NCBI GenBank assembly: GCA_965644315.1
Contig: CBFFRQ010000019.1
Coordinates: 310,001 to 374,000, forward strand
From: Caecitellus pseudoparvulus
Lineage: Eukaryota; Bigyra: Bicosoecida
Direction of reading: 5' to 3'
DNA length: 64,000 bases
Below are positions 10,593 through 22,813 of the stretch, one piece after another (position 1 is the stretch's first letter; each line of letters starts with the position of its first letter). The notes under the pieces are model-generated. The model was not told the DNA's origin. It saw only the letters and a list, made by a program, of their open reading frames with translations, and ran no database searches. The translations under genes and the position numbers were made by a program.

Positions 10593-12420
10593 ATGGCTGC
10601 CATTCGCCAGACCTTGCACCGTGCAGTTGCAACAATTGGGCGAGGCCAAGCTCCCCGTGTTGGAATCGCTCGTGTGCGTGCTTTGCCGCGTTTCCCCGTA
10701 GCAGCAGCTGCGCCAGTCTGACGCACACGAGCACCGGCACACTTTGGACGCCCCCTTGCAGGCCATTTCCACGTCCGTCCCGGCACGTGCCGGTGAACTA
10801 GGCAAAGACTATGGTGCGTCTTGGGTGGTGCAGCTCGTGTCTGTAAGCCCTGGGCAGTGCATTAGGTCTGGCGTGCAGGTGTTTGCTGTCACTGGTGCAG
10901 TGCACTTGTCAGTGCTTGCCTTTGGCAGTGCCTTCACTCCGCCCAGAGAGCGCGCAGCGCATACTGCAGAACTCCCACTCGTTCGTCTGTGCAGGTCTGT
11001 ACCCTGGGGGCCGGGAGCTGCGCTACACGACTGAGCTGGACACCCATGAGCCAGTGTTCACCCAGGACAAACTCATGCCAGTGTACAGAGGTGTGTGAGG
11101 TGGCTGCAGTGACACCCATGGCGCTGCAGCGCACGAAGGCATTTCTATGGCCCTCCCAACTCCACAGTCATGAACGAAGACGGCACCATCCGGGAGGGCG
11201 CTGTGGACCCCGAGCTGGATGCAGACTTCATGCTGCGCATGTACGAGGACATGTGCCGGGTGCAGGAGATGGACCGCGTGTTCTACGACGCCCAGCGCCA
11301 GGGTCGCATTTCATTCTACATGCAGAACGGCGGCGAGGAGGGCGCCCAGGTAGGCTCTGCTGCTGCCCTGTCCCCGGAGGACCCCGTGTACGCCCAGTAC
11401 CGCGAGTTGGGCGTGCTCATGTGGCGAGGCATGACGCTGCAGAGCTTCGCCGACCAGTGCTTCAGCAACGCTGGCGACCCCGCCAAAGGCCGGCAGATGC
11501 CGGTGCACTACGGCTCCGCCGCGCACAACATCATGACCATCTCCTCCCCCCTGGCCACCCAGCTGCCCCAGGCGTCCGGCACGGCATACGCCATCAAGCA
11601 GTCCGGCGAGGACCGCGTGGCTGTGTGCTACTTTGGCGAGGGCGCAGCCAGTGAAGGCGATTTCCACGCCGCCATGAACTTCTCAGCCACCCTGGGCGGT
11701 CCCTGCATCTTCTTCTGCCGCAACAACGGCTTCGCCATCTCCACCAGCGTCACAGACCAGTACAACGGCGACGGCATCGCCGCCCGTGGCCCAGCTTACG
11801 GCATGCACACCATTCGGGTGGACGGTGGAGATCTCTTTGCAGTGTACGAAGTGACGCGCAAGGCGCGTGCCTTGGCGGCAGAGAAGGTGCGAATCGCCGG
11901 CACCGCCGACTCCGCCTCGCATCGACCAAAGGCACCGCCTCCTCCCCCCGATTCCACACGCAGAAGGTCCCTGTCCTCATTGAGGCCATGACGTACCGCG
12001 AGGGCCACCACTCCACCTCCGACGACAGCACTCGCTATCGTGAGGCAGCGGAGATTCAAGACTGGCGCTCTCGTGCCAACCCCATCGTGCGCATGTCAAA
12101 GTATCTCACCGCAAAGGGCCTCTGGGATGCAGACAAGGATGCGGAGCTGCTGAAGCGCCTGCGCAAGGATGGTACGTGTCTGCGACGGCGCCATGGCATG
12201 GCGCTCCAAGTGTCGCAGTGCATTCACCCGCCACGCCCACCCTCCTTTCGCAGTGCTGAAGGCTCTGGGCAGCGCGGAGAGCAAGCCAAAGCCCGATGTG
12301 GAGCACTTGTTCACTGATGTGTATGCAGGGGAGCAGCCTTGGAACCTGGTGGAGCAGGAGGCCCAGCTCACGGCGCATGCTGCCAAGTACCCCGATTACT
12401 ACAAGCACGCCGAGCACTGA
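10593..12420 (+). CDS. BCKDHA: Branched-chain 2-oxoacid dehydrogenase E1 alpha subunit, mitochondrial
   Basis: Thiamine-diphosphate E1 alpha subunit that decarboxylates 2-oxoacids from Val, Leu and Ile. Proposed exons: 10593-10697, 10762-10792, 10995-11090, 11168-11886, 11964-12171, 12254-12420, giving 441 residues with all phases consistent. The first two exons are least certain; they encode an Arg-rich mitochondrial presequence (MAAIRQTLHRAVATIGRG). The core shows RQGRISFYMQNGGEEG, KGRQMPVHYG, GEGAASEGDFHA with CRNNGFAIST (the ThDP pyrophosphate region) and TYREGHHSTSDDS, the phosphorylation loop containing the serines targeted by BCKDH kinase in animals and plants. The HHSTSDDS and YxxxxEPVFTQDKL features favour BCKDH over pyruvate dehydrogenase. 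It converges on the carbonic anhydrase gene, 47 bp apart. Confidence 0.9.
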
Positions 12421-12467
12421 ATGCACCTCCATGGAGAGCCTCAGCACACAGTGGCTGTTCCAGAGCA

Positions 12468-13441
12468 TCACAGGACAGTCACTAGCCCCGAGTCCATCTC
12501 GTACCTGGCTGTCAACACTTGAAAGCACTGGGGCCCCTCAGCAACGCGGTCGGCAATGGCAGTGCTCCGCTTGAGAATCTCAGACACGGTGTGCTGTGCG
12601 TTGCCTGACACTGCCGCTTCCACGACGCACTTTGGGCCACATGTCTCACACAGGCGCTCAGAAACGGCAGTCTCTGCTGAGGGCCGAATGAACTCTAGCA
12701 GGCGAGCAATGTGGGCAGGAGGGGCTTGCTTGGTGTGGCTGCCGCCCTCGGCCTTCGCCGCTGCCTCCAGCACTGCCGTCACTGCAGCAGAGACAGCACC
12801 ACATCCCTGGTGGCCCATGACAATGAGCAGGGGTGTCTTCAACACACATGCGCCGTACTCCAAGCTCCCAAGGGTCTCATCTGAAGGAACGTTCCCAGCA
12901 TTGCGCACGACGAACAGAGTCCCAGCTCCTGCGCCGAAGATGAGCTCCGGAGGCACTCTGCTGTCGGAACAAGTCAGCACTGTGGCGATTGGCGTCTGGC
13001 CAGCACTCAGCTCCTTCCTTGCCTGTGGCGTTGCTTGGGGACCAACTCCGTGGAGCAGCAGCGCATCCAGCCTGCCCTCTGCAAACGCAGCATTGCCTGC
13101 CCGCAACACTTGCCACGCTGAATCGGGGGTCATGGTGTGTCCTTTCAGTCGGGAAGCTGGGGTGGCTGCCTGCACCCGTTCGCGAATGGCAACTTCCTGC
13201 GCATGTCACCGCGGAGGATCAGCTCTATGTGCGGCCTGTGCCAGGGAGTGGCCCAACAAAGTTCTGCGCTTCGCCGGCCACTCACGCAGCTGCTCAGCCC
13301 AGCTGATGCGGTTGCTTGCCCTCCCAGCCCGGAATCCGCGGCGCATGGCACCATTGAAAAAGGAGGAGGCGACTCTGGTTTAGATTCAGTTTCCACTTGT
13401 GCCCCTTGGGCGCTGGGAACTTCTGCAGCTGTGGCAGCCAT
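12468..13441 (-). CDS. Beta-class carbonic anhydrase
   Basis: Zinc enzyme interconverting CO2 and bicarbonate. Exon 1 is 13441-13286 and exon 2 is 13196-12468, with an 89-bp GTGAGT...GCGCAG intron in phase 0; 294 residues. Zinc ligands are visible as CSDSRV (C128, with D130 and R132 forming the catalytic dyad) and MGHQGCG (H181, C184). LFVVRNAGN and GSLEYG are also family motifs. The N-terminal ~75 residues before the catalytic domain are acidic/Pro-rich and do not look like a strong targeting peptide from this start; an in-frame upstream ATG-less extension reaches 13582. Cellular location is therefore open. The gene is divergent from the kinesin at 14086. Confidence 0.88.
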
Positions 13442-14085
13442 CTCAACGCTGGCTTCGTGCGAATGCTGCTGCTCTGGGCCGATCAGCTGACGAGCGCGAC
13501 TCACGACGCGTGACCACGGCGCAGGCTGCAGGCAGAGCAGGCACAGAGAATGAAGGGAAGAGGGAAGGATAGGTGGTTGCACAATTTCAGGGTTTGACGG
13601 CCTCGTTATTTTGAGTTGTGCTGGGCGGCTGCCGTAGTACAGCTTTCGAGCTTGAAGCCTGCCTGCGGCAGCCTTGAGGAAGACACTGCCATATCAACAG
13701 GATCGAACGTACTGCACAGTAGATCTATGAGTGTAGCTGCACTACTGGAAGGACAGTAGCCCCTCTCACCCCCTCAAGGCTTGGTAGGGTATTGGAATCA
13801 CTCGCAAGGCGAGCAGGTCTGTGCCGCGCCGCATGAGCACAGCGAAATAAGCGGCCTTGTCCAAAATTATGCACCCAAAATAATCAGCTGACTTTGTAAG
13901 AATGTGCTTCTATCTATGGAAGCGGAAGCAGTGTTTTTTTGCGAGCAGCAGCGGCGCTTGTTGCGTGCAATCTGAAACGCCAGCGCTAATTTCCGCACGC
14001 CGCAACTTGCGCCTGTGTGCACTGGGTTGGCTGAGGTGGCCAGTGCAGGTGGTGCTGTCCAGCGAAAACCTCCATTTCAATCGCA
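13442..14085. other. Intergenic, divergent region carbonic anhydrase / kinesin
   Basis: About 640 bp; locally less GC-rich than the genes around it, especially 13,600-13,930. No gene, tRNA or repeat recognised. Confidence 0.45.
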
Positions 14086-16964
14086 ATGCCAAAGGGAAAC
14101 ATCCAGGTGTTCCTGCGCGAGCGCCCAACACGCAGGGTAAGGAGCAGTTGGCGTTACTCGCCTGATTCACAATCATGCACCACTCCAGCTGCGCGTGCTG
14201 TGCCCTGCAGCCGTCGGGCTTCTTTGCCTTCGACCCCGAGCATGGGCAAGTTGTGTTTGATGTTCCGCTGGAGAAGCGATCCTACCTCGTGAACAACACG
14301 AAGACTCAGTGGGTGGCTTGCACAGCCTAGCCCAGCTTCGCTCACGACACTGTGTAGTGTCCGCTCGCCCACACAGCTACAAGTTCAAGTTTGACGGTCT
14401 ATTTGGTGCTCGAACCGAGCAAGATGAAATCTTTACAACAGTAGCCAAGGATGCTGCAGACAAGTGCGCTCCCTGCTGCTGCGAAGCCGGCGTGACCGGC
14501 TGCCTCCGCACACCCCTTGGCCGCTTTCTCCTCTCTGCAGCGCTCTGGCTGGGTTCAACGCTACCATCTTCGCTTACGGACAGACGGGAAGCGGCAAGAC
14601 CTTTACGATGACTGGAGGCACACAACAATACAAGGACCGAGGCATCATCCCCCGGTGTCTAGAGTACATTTTCGAGCAGGCGAAGGAACGCAAGGGGGAA
14701 GAGTTCCGCGTTTTCGTCTCGTACCTGGAGCTGTACAATGGACAAGGCATGGACTTGTTGACAGACGAGTTCAAATCAGGCTCCATCGGTGACCTTCCGT
14801 GCGTAGAGGGAGGCTGAGCAAGGCCCTCGTGCAACGTCAGCTCGGGCGATGCCATCATTCATGTCCACTGTGATTTGCAGGCGTGTGACGTTGAGAGAAG
14901 ATGAGATGGGGGAGATCCAGCTCCAGAACCTGTCGCGAGCACCTGTGACATCACAAGAAGAAGCTCTGGAGCTGCTGTTCCTGGGGGATACGAATCGCGC
15001 CATTTGCGAGACGCCCATGAACCCGGTCTCCTCCCGCAGCCACTGCATCTTCACCATCGGTTTGGAGTCCAGGGCTGAGGTGCGAACAGGTGGCACTGCC
15101 TTCGCAGCGCAGGCTGTGTGCGGTCTGAGTTCAGCATTCATGTTGCCCGCGCTTCGCGCCTTCACAGGGTTCTAGCAAGATCCGTCGGTCCAAGCTGCAC
15201 CTCGTGGACCTCGCTGGTTCTGAGCGCGTGTCCAAGACGCATGCATCAGGCCAGCTCCTAGTGGAAGCCAACAACATCAATGTGTCCCTGCACTTTTTGC
15301 AGATGGTCATCGTGGCGTTGCAGAACAAAGCCAAGAAGAAGGGCGGGTCTGTGCACGTGCCCTATCGCAACTCACTGCTGACCTCAGTGCTGCGCGACAG
15401 CCTGGGCGGCAACTGCGTCACGACCATGATTGCGACGGTCAACGCAGAACCAGAGCACACAGATGAATCTGTTTCCACGTGTCGCTTCGCACAGCGGGTC
15501 GCCTCAGTCTCAAACGCAGCCTTTGTGAATGAAGAGACTGATCCGAACGTGCTGGTGCGGCAGTTGAGAGGTGTGTCAGCCAGAGCGCCATCGCACTGCA
15601 CCACCTTGCTCAGCATTCGACGTTAACTGCTTTCTTTTGCAGAGCAAATGGAACAAAAGGAAGCAGAGCTTGAATTTCTTCGAGGTGAGGCAGGGGAAGG
15701 CGAGGAGCTCAGCCCCGAAGAGGTAGAGGAGCTGCAGCGCATTGTGCAGCGCTGGGTGGCGTCCGGCGGAGAGGGCGACCTGCCCATCGGCCGCATGACC
15801 CTGCGTCGCATCCAATTCGCGTTCAAGTGTCTGTATGACTTGGCTGCCCGGTCGCCGGGCTGGGACAGCGGCGCTGCCGGTGCGCCTGGGACAGCTGCTG
15901 GCGGTGGGCGAGGCGGCGCAGATCCCGAGGCGCTGGCAGCAGCCGAGGAGGAGGCGCGGAAACTGCGACAGCAGCTGGCACAGCGTGATCATGAGATTGC
16001 CATTCTCGTTGGCATGGTGCGCAACGCGCAGGGTGGCAGCGGAGGTGCGGGGATGTCGGCTGCCACGCAAGCCAGTGCCGGAGCGAGTCAAGGGGGCAGG
16101 GGTGGCCCCACAGCCACCTCAGCCACCCCAGGTGCAAGTGGCGGCCTGAGTGCACTGACAGGTGGTGCTGCGCCCATTCCAGCCATCACATTGCCGAACG
16201 GCGCCCCGTTGGCGGCCGGCTCGATGGGTGACAAGGAAGCGGTACGCAAGCAGTACATGGCTGCGCACAGGTCAGCCCCAGAGGTCGCACAGCATGCCGA
16301 GACGCTGCGTGATAAGTATTCTGCAGCCAAGGCGCTGGGCACGCGCGTGAATGCTGCACGCAGCCGCATCAATTCTTTGAAGGAAGCTGTGGAGGCTCGG
16401 CGGGTGGAGCGTGCCATGGCGGGCATTTCGGGCGGTGCAGCGGCAGAGGGTGGCGGCAAGGAGTCTGCGGAAGTGGACCCGGAGGAGGAATCCATGGTCG
16501 CAGAGATGGGGCGCTGCAAAGAGGAGTACAAGGAGGGCTTTGCCATGTTGAAGCGCATGAAGGCGGAGATAGAGTACACGCAGAAGCTCGTTGAGGCAGG
16601 CAAGGTGAAGGCGGCCAGCGACTTCGAGAAGTGGTACGCTGCGTCGAAAGACGCACTCGAAGCACTCAGCAGTATTGATGACCCGCCACAGCCCCAGCAG
16701 CGCACCCCACGGGCTGTGGGCGCTGCAGCTGCTGCGATGCCGGGAGCGGGCGCACAGCCTGCACCCAGCCCTGCTCAGTCCTCCAGCACTGGTTCACCGA
16801 CGGTGGTGGATGGCGTGGAGCTGCCGCCAGGCATCAAATTGACGGGCAATGCCGCAGCTGATGCGGAGATTGTTGCTTTTTTCAAGGCCAAACAGAAGCT
16901 CATGCAGCGTTCCAAAGCACGGGCCAGCGCGGTGGGCGTGGGCACTGGAGCCAGCCACAAGTAG
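14086..16964 (+). CDS. KIF9: Kinesin-9 family motor (KIF9-like), N-terminal motor
   Basis: Microtubule motor of the axonemal kinesin-9 type (KIF9; Chlamydomonas KLP1 acts at the central pair). Seven exons: 14086-14136, 14211-14308, 14377-14463, 14541-14798, 14881-15079, 15168-15570, 15643-16964; 805 residues, all phases consistent. The P-loop is GQTGSGKT at residues 92-99; switch I region SSRSH and switch II DLAGSE follow, and SLGGNCVTTMIATV closes the motor. The tail carries KEEYKEGFAMLKRMKAEIEY and an FEKWY motif that match the KIF9 C-terminus, which supports kinesin-9 rather than another family. The middle of the tail is Gly/Ala-rich and low complexity. Its presence implies the organism builds a flagellum. 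It converges on VTI1 with 42 bp between stops. Confidence 0.87.
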
Positions 16965-17006
16965 CAGCAGCAGTGCATTGCACGCAGAGGAGGCCGGCAA
17001 GCGCGC

Positions 17007-17918
17007 TCAGGCAGCCAGCCCACGCAGCGCCCTGGCCACTGCGCCCACAGCAGAAGGCAGCGCCTGCAAGGCACGCTTGGACTTCTGCTTGTCCTGTTCA
17101 GGCTTGATGAATGCGAAATACACGATGAGAATGATGGCTGCGAGGAGGAAGAGCGCGAAGCACGCCATGATGAGCTTCTGCTGGCACTCCCTGCGTGACA
17201 TGCTGCGCACGATGCGGCGCGCATTGTCCATGAGGCCGCCCGTCTCCGCAGTCTTGTCTCGGATGCCCGAGATGACCTGCCGGTCACGGTGCAGTTGTTC
17301 CGAGATGCCAAGTGCGACGTCCTCGGTCTCGCCCAGCACGCGGCGCGTGCTTTCAAGGCGGTCCGTCCCCTCCGCCAGGCGGGTGTTGGAGTCAATCAGG
17401 CGCTGGTGCTGGGCGCGGGAGGAGTCTGAGAAGGACAAGTCCGCAGAGCTGCCTGCCATGAGCGCTGAGTGGGAAAACTTGTCCCGGGCCCGGTCCAGGT
17501 CGCGCTGAATCGTGGCCAAGCTGTCCTTGTACGATCGAATGCGGTTGCCCAGTTCACGGCGAGTGGGGTCGGGCATGCTCCGTGCCTCGCGCTCCATGTC
17601 CGAGAGCTGGCGGGAGGGAAGGTGGACGTGTGACACGTGGTGGTGTGCACTGCCATGGCGCGCAAACTCACGTGCTGCTTGCAGGAAAAGAGGTCCCGCT
17701 CAGCACTGCGCAGCTCTGCCTGGGCGCGATCTGCAGCGCGGGCGGCAGCAGCAGGGTTTGTGCATCCGCCGTGAAACGCCGGCGCAGCCAGTGAAACTCC
17801 AACACGCACCAGCGTTGGATTCATGCGTGCTGATGGTGGAGATGCGCGTGGGCAACGTGCTGCTCTGGCGTTTGAACTCATCCTCCAAATCTCGAAAGGT
17901 GCTGAGGTCGGCTGCCAT
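17007..17918 (-). CDS. VTI1: Vti1-type Qb-SNARE
   Basis: Tail-anchored SNARE acting in Golgi-endosome-vacuole vesicle fusion. Exons on the minus strand: 17918-17810, 17730-17672, 17606-17007; introns of 79 and 65 bp with GTGCGT and GTGAGT donors; 255 residues. The N-terminal helical bundle (FRDLEDEFKR, then LSDMEREARSMP and RSYKDSLATIQRDL) matches the Vti1 Habc domain. The SNARE helix follows: RLAEGTDRLESTRRVL, DVALGISEQLHRDR, MDNARRIVRSM. A single C-terminal membrane span (LIMACFALFLLAAIILIVYFA) is followed by an Ala/Lys-rich luminal tail that is longer than usual. The zero-layer Gln is not marked with certainty here; the Qb call rests on the overall Vti1 pattern. Divergent from XPG. Confidence 0.83.
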
Positions 17919-18370
17919 GGTGAATCACGCACTGCCGCTGCTGGTCTGGGCGTGGTGCGGTGGTGGTGCTGAGCAGTGCCAGGAAAGTGCCGACACACAG
18001 AGTCGACACGCGGGTGACGTCGTGGGCAGGCTGGCACACGTCTGAATGGCATGCATACTTGCTGGGCCAGCGATGTGAATGGGTTGGGGATTCGTGTTTT
18101 TGAGGGACCGCGCAACATTCCAGGCACGTCTGTGCGGCAACTGGCCACCCTGGGACACTGCGTGTCATTCCACGACGACCCCCAAATTGAAAGCGACGCA
18201 GTCCGGGCGGCAGCCTCGTTTGCTTTCCCTCGTGAGCGTATGTACCTCTGACCAGCGCCTTTGCGCGGGCCACATCACCCTCGTAGCATCTGCCTGGTGC
18301 ACCAGCTGAAAGGGGGTAGCAACGTTGTAGCGGCGCACCGCACCGCAGAGGGCCCAGCCAGCGCAGCAGC
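17919..18370. other. Divergent promoter region VTI1 / XPG
   Basis: About 450 bp shared by two divergently transcribed genes. No gene recognised. Confidence 0.45.
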
Positions 18371-21300
18371 ATGGGTGTCAAGCGCCTCTGGAACATCCTC
18401 TCCCCTGCAGGGCGACAGGTGTCCATCGAAACCCTCAACGGAAAGGTATGCAGCGCCAAGGATTTTGCCTCTCCAGCGCTGCCTCACACTTCGCGCTGTC
18501 TACCACAGGTGCTCGCTGTGGACGCTAGCATTTGGCTGACTCAATTCGTCAAGAGCATGCGTGATGATGAGGGACGCATGCTGCCGAATGCGCACATCCT
18601 GGGAGTGTTTAGGCGCCTTTGCAAGGTGAGCTGTGGCGCCGCTTTAGCCAAGCGATTGCGCCAACTCACCCTGGCCCGAATCCGCGTGCCAGCTGCTGTT
18701 TCATCGCATCAAGCCGGTCTTTGTGTTCGATGGGGGGACGCCCGCGTTGAAGCGCAAGGAAGTCTTGCGTCGGCGCGACGCAAGGGTGTCAAGTGTACGT
18801 GTGCGCAACAATGTGCGGTAATTGCTCCGCACTCGCACTTTGGCCGCCTGTTCAGGATGCTGCGAGAAAGGCGGCTGCTCGAAGGCTGCTCTTGAACAAG
18901 CTGCACCAAATGGCATTGAAGGTGCGTCTTGAGCTGCCCCTTCATCAGTCCTCGGCTTTGTCTGCATTGTGCGAGTACGCCTTGGTGTGGTGCAGGATCG
19001 CCGGCTGAAGCGCCTGGCTGCCAAAGCTGCCGCTGCCGGGCAGGACGGAGAAGACCAGGCACCTGGCGCCCAAGAAATGCTGGAAGACCATGCACAGGAT
19101 GCGTCCATTGCAGCTGGCTTTACGTTGCCCAGCGACCAGGGAAGTTCCGCTGGCTCCGAGTCAGACGAGGATGTAGTCATACCAAAGGGGACGACGGTCA
19201 CACCAGCTAATACCAAGAGCACGGGCAATGCCAGCGACGGCACGCAAGGCCAGAAGCCATCCAGCATGCCTGCAGACGAAGCCATTTTCGACAGTGAGAG
19301 CGGCGGGGAGGCGGATTTCGTGGATGACACGGTGGCGTTCATCCCGGGCATTTCGGCACAGCCGCCGGTAAGTGGGCCGGGTTGGGAGTATCGCCGCGGC
19401 CACGAAAAGTGGAACCCCAATGCCCCAGACGACGCACACACACCGGCGTTGAACATGTTGAAAGTGGGGGGTGGTGGCTTTGACATAGACGCCGTCATGG
19501 CCTTGCCACCAGCAATGCGGGAGGACTACGTGGAGCAGATCCGCAAGGCTCACCGGTCGTCCGTGCGGTCCAAAGTCATGGCCGTTGCGTCCAACGCTCA
19601 GGCCTTGAGCTCCACACAGCTGGATTCCTTCCTCGCTGGGGCAGCGGTGAATGTGCGCCTGGCCGCTGCACAGCGCGCAAACGCCAAGCGAGTGTCCAGA
19701 GGCACTCGCATTGCAGGGGAGGCTGACAAAGAGTTCGTGTTCCGCAGCGCAGGGCACAAGGCTACTTCTCAGCCTGTGCCTGGTGGAGCCACACAGGCTT
19801 CCCCAGCTTCGGAGGCACCCACGCCAATTTGCGTTCAGGCTGGACCTCAGCCGGCCCCCCTTCTGGATGAAGTGGCAAGCGTTGTGTCTTCGGACGAGGA
19901 CACGGAAGCAGGTGGGGGGGGTGAGGGGGAGCAGCCTGCTGCAGCCCGGGCCGACGAAGAGGCAACCGCCGCTCCTGAGAGAACAACACACTCGATGGGC
20001 CAGGGAAAGGCTTCGCCTGGCGCTGGTAGCGAGACAGAATCGGAAGATGAAGCTGCCTGGGACGTGGCTTCAGCTGAGGGCAGTGAGGCGACGGTGGAAA
20101 GCGTCGAAGGTGGTGCAGCGCAGGAGGACCAGTGGAAGGAGGCTGAATCACTCAGGCAGGAAGCACCAGCCTCGACAGCATCGGCTGTGGGCCTGCCCAA
20201 GACGAGCGCCGGGCAAGCTCAGCATGCGTCAGCTTCACCTGTCCGCTCGAGTGGCACGGCTCAGGACCGCAGTCACTCTCACAGCACATCCAAAGTACAC
20301 GTGGAAGGCGCTCGAGAGCAAGGGGGGCGCTTGACCATTTCTGTGCCTGCACCGGCACCAAATGCTGAGGCAGGCGTCGAGGCAGAAGCTCCGCCCGCCT
20401 CGCAAGTGTCAGTTGAAGCGGGCACACCCTTTGCAACGCAGCCTTCGCAAATCATCCCGCCAGCATCAGCCAAGTCGTCCTTCACCCCTCCTGCTGCGCG
20501 TCCGCGGAGCCCTGCCTCCAGCCACGTCGGCGCTGACCTGCGAGGAGCTTCGAATGTGCTGGCATTCGCGACGCAGGCCAGCTCGCAGGTGTCCCTGCCA
20601 CATGCAGCCGTGCACAGGACTGCGGAGCGCTCAGACTCTCGACCACCCACACCTCCAGCCGTGGACACATCAGGCATTTCTATGGAGGTGCAAGCAGCCA
20701 TTCTTGCGGACCTTGGCGTCAGTGAACTTGAAACTGTGACTTTGTCTCGCACGCGCCCTGGCTCTGACAAGGCCGTGTCAGGCGCCCTGGTCGAAGACGC
20801 AGCTTCTGACAGCGGGTGGAGTGACGCTTCTGAGGCCATCCTGCACGCACCGGATTCAGGGGTCGTGGACCTTGCATCGCAGGATGTCACACCCCAGTCT
20901 CCTTCTGCATCGGCAGCTCAAGATGTGTCTGCAGACGATGAAGGTGCAGCACACGCGCAAGACGAAGGTTCGGACGCAATGGAGCATGCGCTCAAGACTG
21001 CATCGGGGATGGCAGGGTGGGCAGAACGTGCGCTCCGTCGGGCGATGCGCAAGCCTGTGGCTCAGCGGCCTGCTGCCGACCAACAGACCACCGCAGTGCC
21101 GGACGCTGCTCCTGAACACCGCCCCCCGCCGGGCAGCGCTGGAGATGGATCTGGTTCCACACCACCCCCCCACACGACAAGCCCTGCAGGGCCCCCTGAG
21201 GTCACCCGTTCAAGTCCTGGGCCGGTACCGTTGCCAAGCCTTGTGAGAGCAGGAACGGCTGCAGAGGATGAAAGTGCCCTGAGGCAGCTGCAAGCAGAAG

Positions 21301-22500
21301 AAGCAGAGCTGCAGCAGCGCCGCAAGAAAGGTGCTCGGGATGCAGAGGGAGTGTCAGATGACATGCAAGGCGACATCATTCGTCTGCTGCGTATCATGGG
21401 TGTGCCCTACCTCGTGGCGCCCATGGAGGCAGAGGCGCAGTGCGCCGAGCTGGAACGCTTGGGGCTGGTGCAAGGCACCATCACAGATGACTCGGACGCT
21501 TTTCTCTTTGGCTCCACTCGCGTGTACCGGAACATCTTCCGTGATGGGAAGTATGTGGAGGAGTACGCCATGGAGGCAGTGACCTCTGAATTGGGGCTGA
21601 CGCGGGACATGCTTGTCAGGTCTGCCCTGCTGCTTGGCAGCGACTACACGCGGGGTATCAAGGGAGTGGGGGAAGTGAACACGTTGGAGATTCTTTCGGC
21701 TTTCCCTGGTGACCAGGGACTGCGCACGTTTGCTGAGTGGTTGCAGGTGCGCCGCTCCCCGCACAGCCATCGCCCAACCCCTCCTCTCGCCGCACGCCCC
21801 GCCCCGCACACTTTCACAGGGACTGTACAAGGCCCGTGAGCTAGAGGAACTCGCGAGCCTGAAACCAACGAAGAAGCAGGTAGCTGAGCTGGATCCTGCG
21901 ATGCGTTTCATGTACACGCACCGGAGCGCCCGCACGAAGTGGTCTGCGCCGTCTGAGTTCCCCTCGCGCATGGTTATGCAGGCGTACTTGCGACCCACTG
22001 TGTCGTCCAGCACTGAGCCATTCACATGGACGCTTCCCCAGGTGGACCCCATCAAGGCTTTGTGTGCTGTGAGTTGTCGTGTTCTTATGAGCTGTGCGCG
22101 CGAGGCTGCACCACCCGCTCCCGTGCCGCAGAACGCCTTTGGCTGGGACGCACAGACCACGGAATCCCACATCAACCCCGTGTTGACTGCACTCACGAAA
22201 GGGTCTGGCCAGTCCTCCCTGCACCAGTTCTTCATCAAGAAGTACGACGATGGTGTTCGTGCAGCGGCGGTGCGGTCTTCCCGCATGCGCACTGCACTCA
22301 AGGGTCTGCACGGACGGGAGGATGACTCTGACATCGCCATTTCAGCACAGAAGGCTTCACGAGGCACCAAGCGCCCTGCTGACTTGGACATGCAGGAGTT
22401 GGACGACGCGCAGTTGGCGGGGCTGGACCTGGAGCTTGCTGCTAACGGCAGCACGCCACCTCGAGCGACGCCCGCGCGCTCCAAGCGCAGCCGAGCTTGA
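18371..22500 (+). CDS. ERCC5: XPG/ERCC5 structure-specific DNA repair endonuclease
   Basis: 3' incision nuclease of nucleotide excision repair. Exons: 18371-18445, 18509-18625, 18693-18794, 18856-18921, 18996-21746, 21820-22068, 22132-22500; 1242 residues. The N nuclease region starts at [18 protein letters not shown], with VLAVDASIW and [14 protein letters not shown] (metal-binding Asp). The I region carries [25 protein letters not shown] and [14 protein letters not shown]. Between them is a ~650-residue acidic spacer, the hallmark that separates XPG from FEN1 and EXO1; it holds [18 protein letters not shown], like the TFIIH-contacting helix of human XPG. After the H2TH part, [11 protein letters not shown] and [10 protein letters not shown] resemble the FGW motif and a PIP-box. 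The C-terminus is basic (KRSRA). Confidence 0.9.
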
Positions 22501-22813
22501 GCGGCAGCTCAAATTGTAATCCACCCTGTCCTTCACTCAGCTTTATGTCCAGGGCTGGACAGGCCGCTCTTTGAAGGCTTTGTTGCGTTTGAAGGCAGCT
22601 TCGCTGCGCTGCAAAGCGCTCTCGGCAGCACTTTCCTCAGACCGCCCGACAGCTCGGGGGCAGAGCTCCTGGATGCTCTGTACCTCTCAGGCGCAGGCGG
22701 CAAGCTCATGCTCCATGAAAGGTGGGGAGGGTCTACCTGGCGTTTCGCACACCCCCCCTCCGCCCCCTCGTCACTGAGCAGGGGTGCTGTGCTGCGTTCG
22801 GAGCTGGGCTGCC
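22501..22813. other. Spacer between XPG and membrane-protein gene; possible upstream exon
   Basis: About 310 bp. One frame (about 22,550-22,730) reads as plausible protein and is followed by a GT and by a CTGAGCAG acceptor-like site at 22,781, but its phase does not join the next long frame cleanly. I therefore do not add an exon. Confidence 0.3.

Noticed and set aside
22550-22730. Upstream exon for the unknown membrane protein
   Set aside because: The reading frame looks protein-like but the phase does not match the downstream long frame at the only good acceptor.
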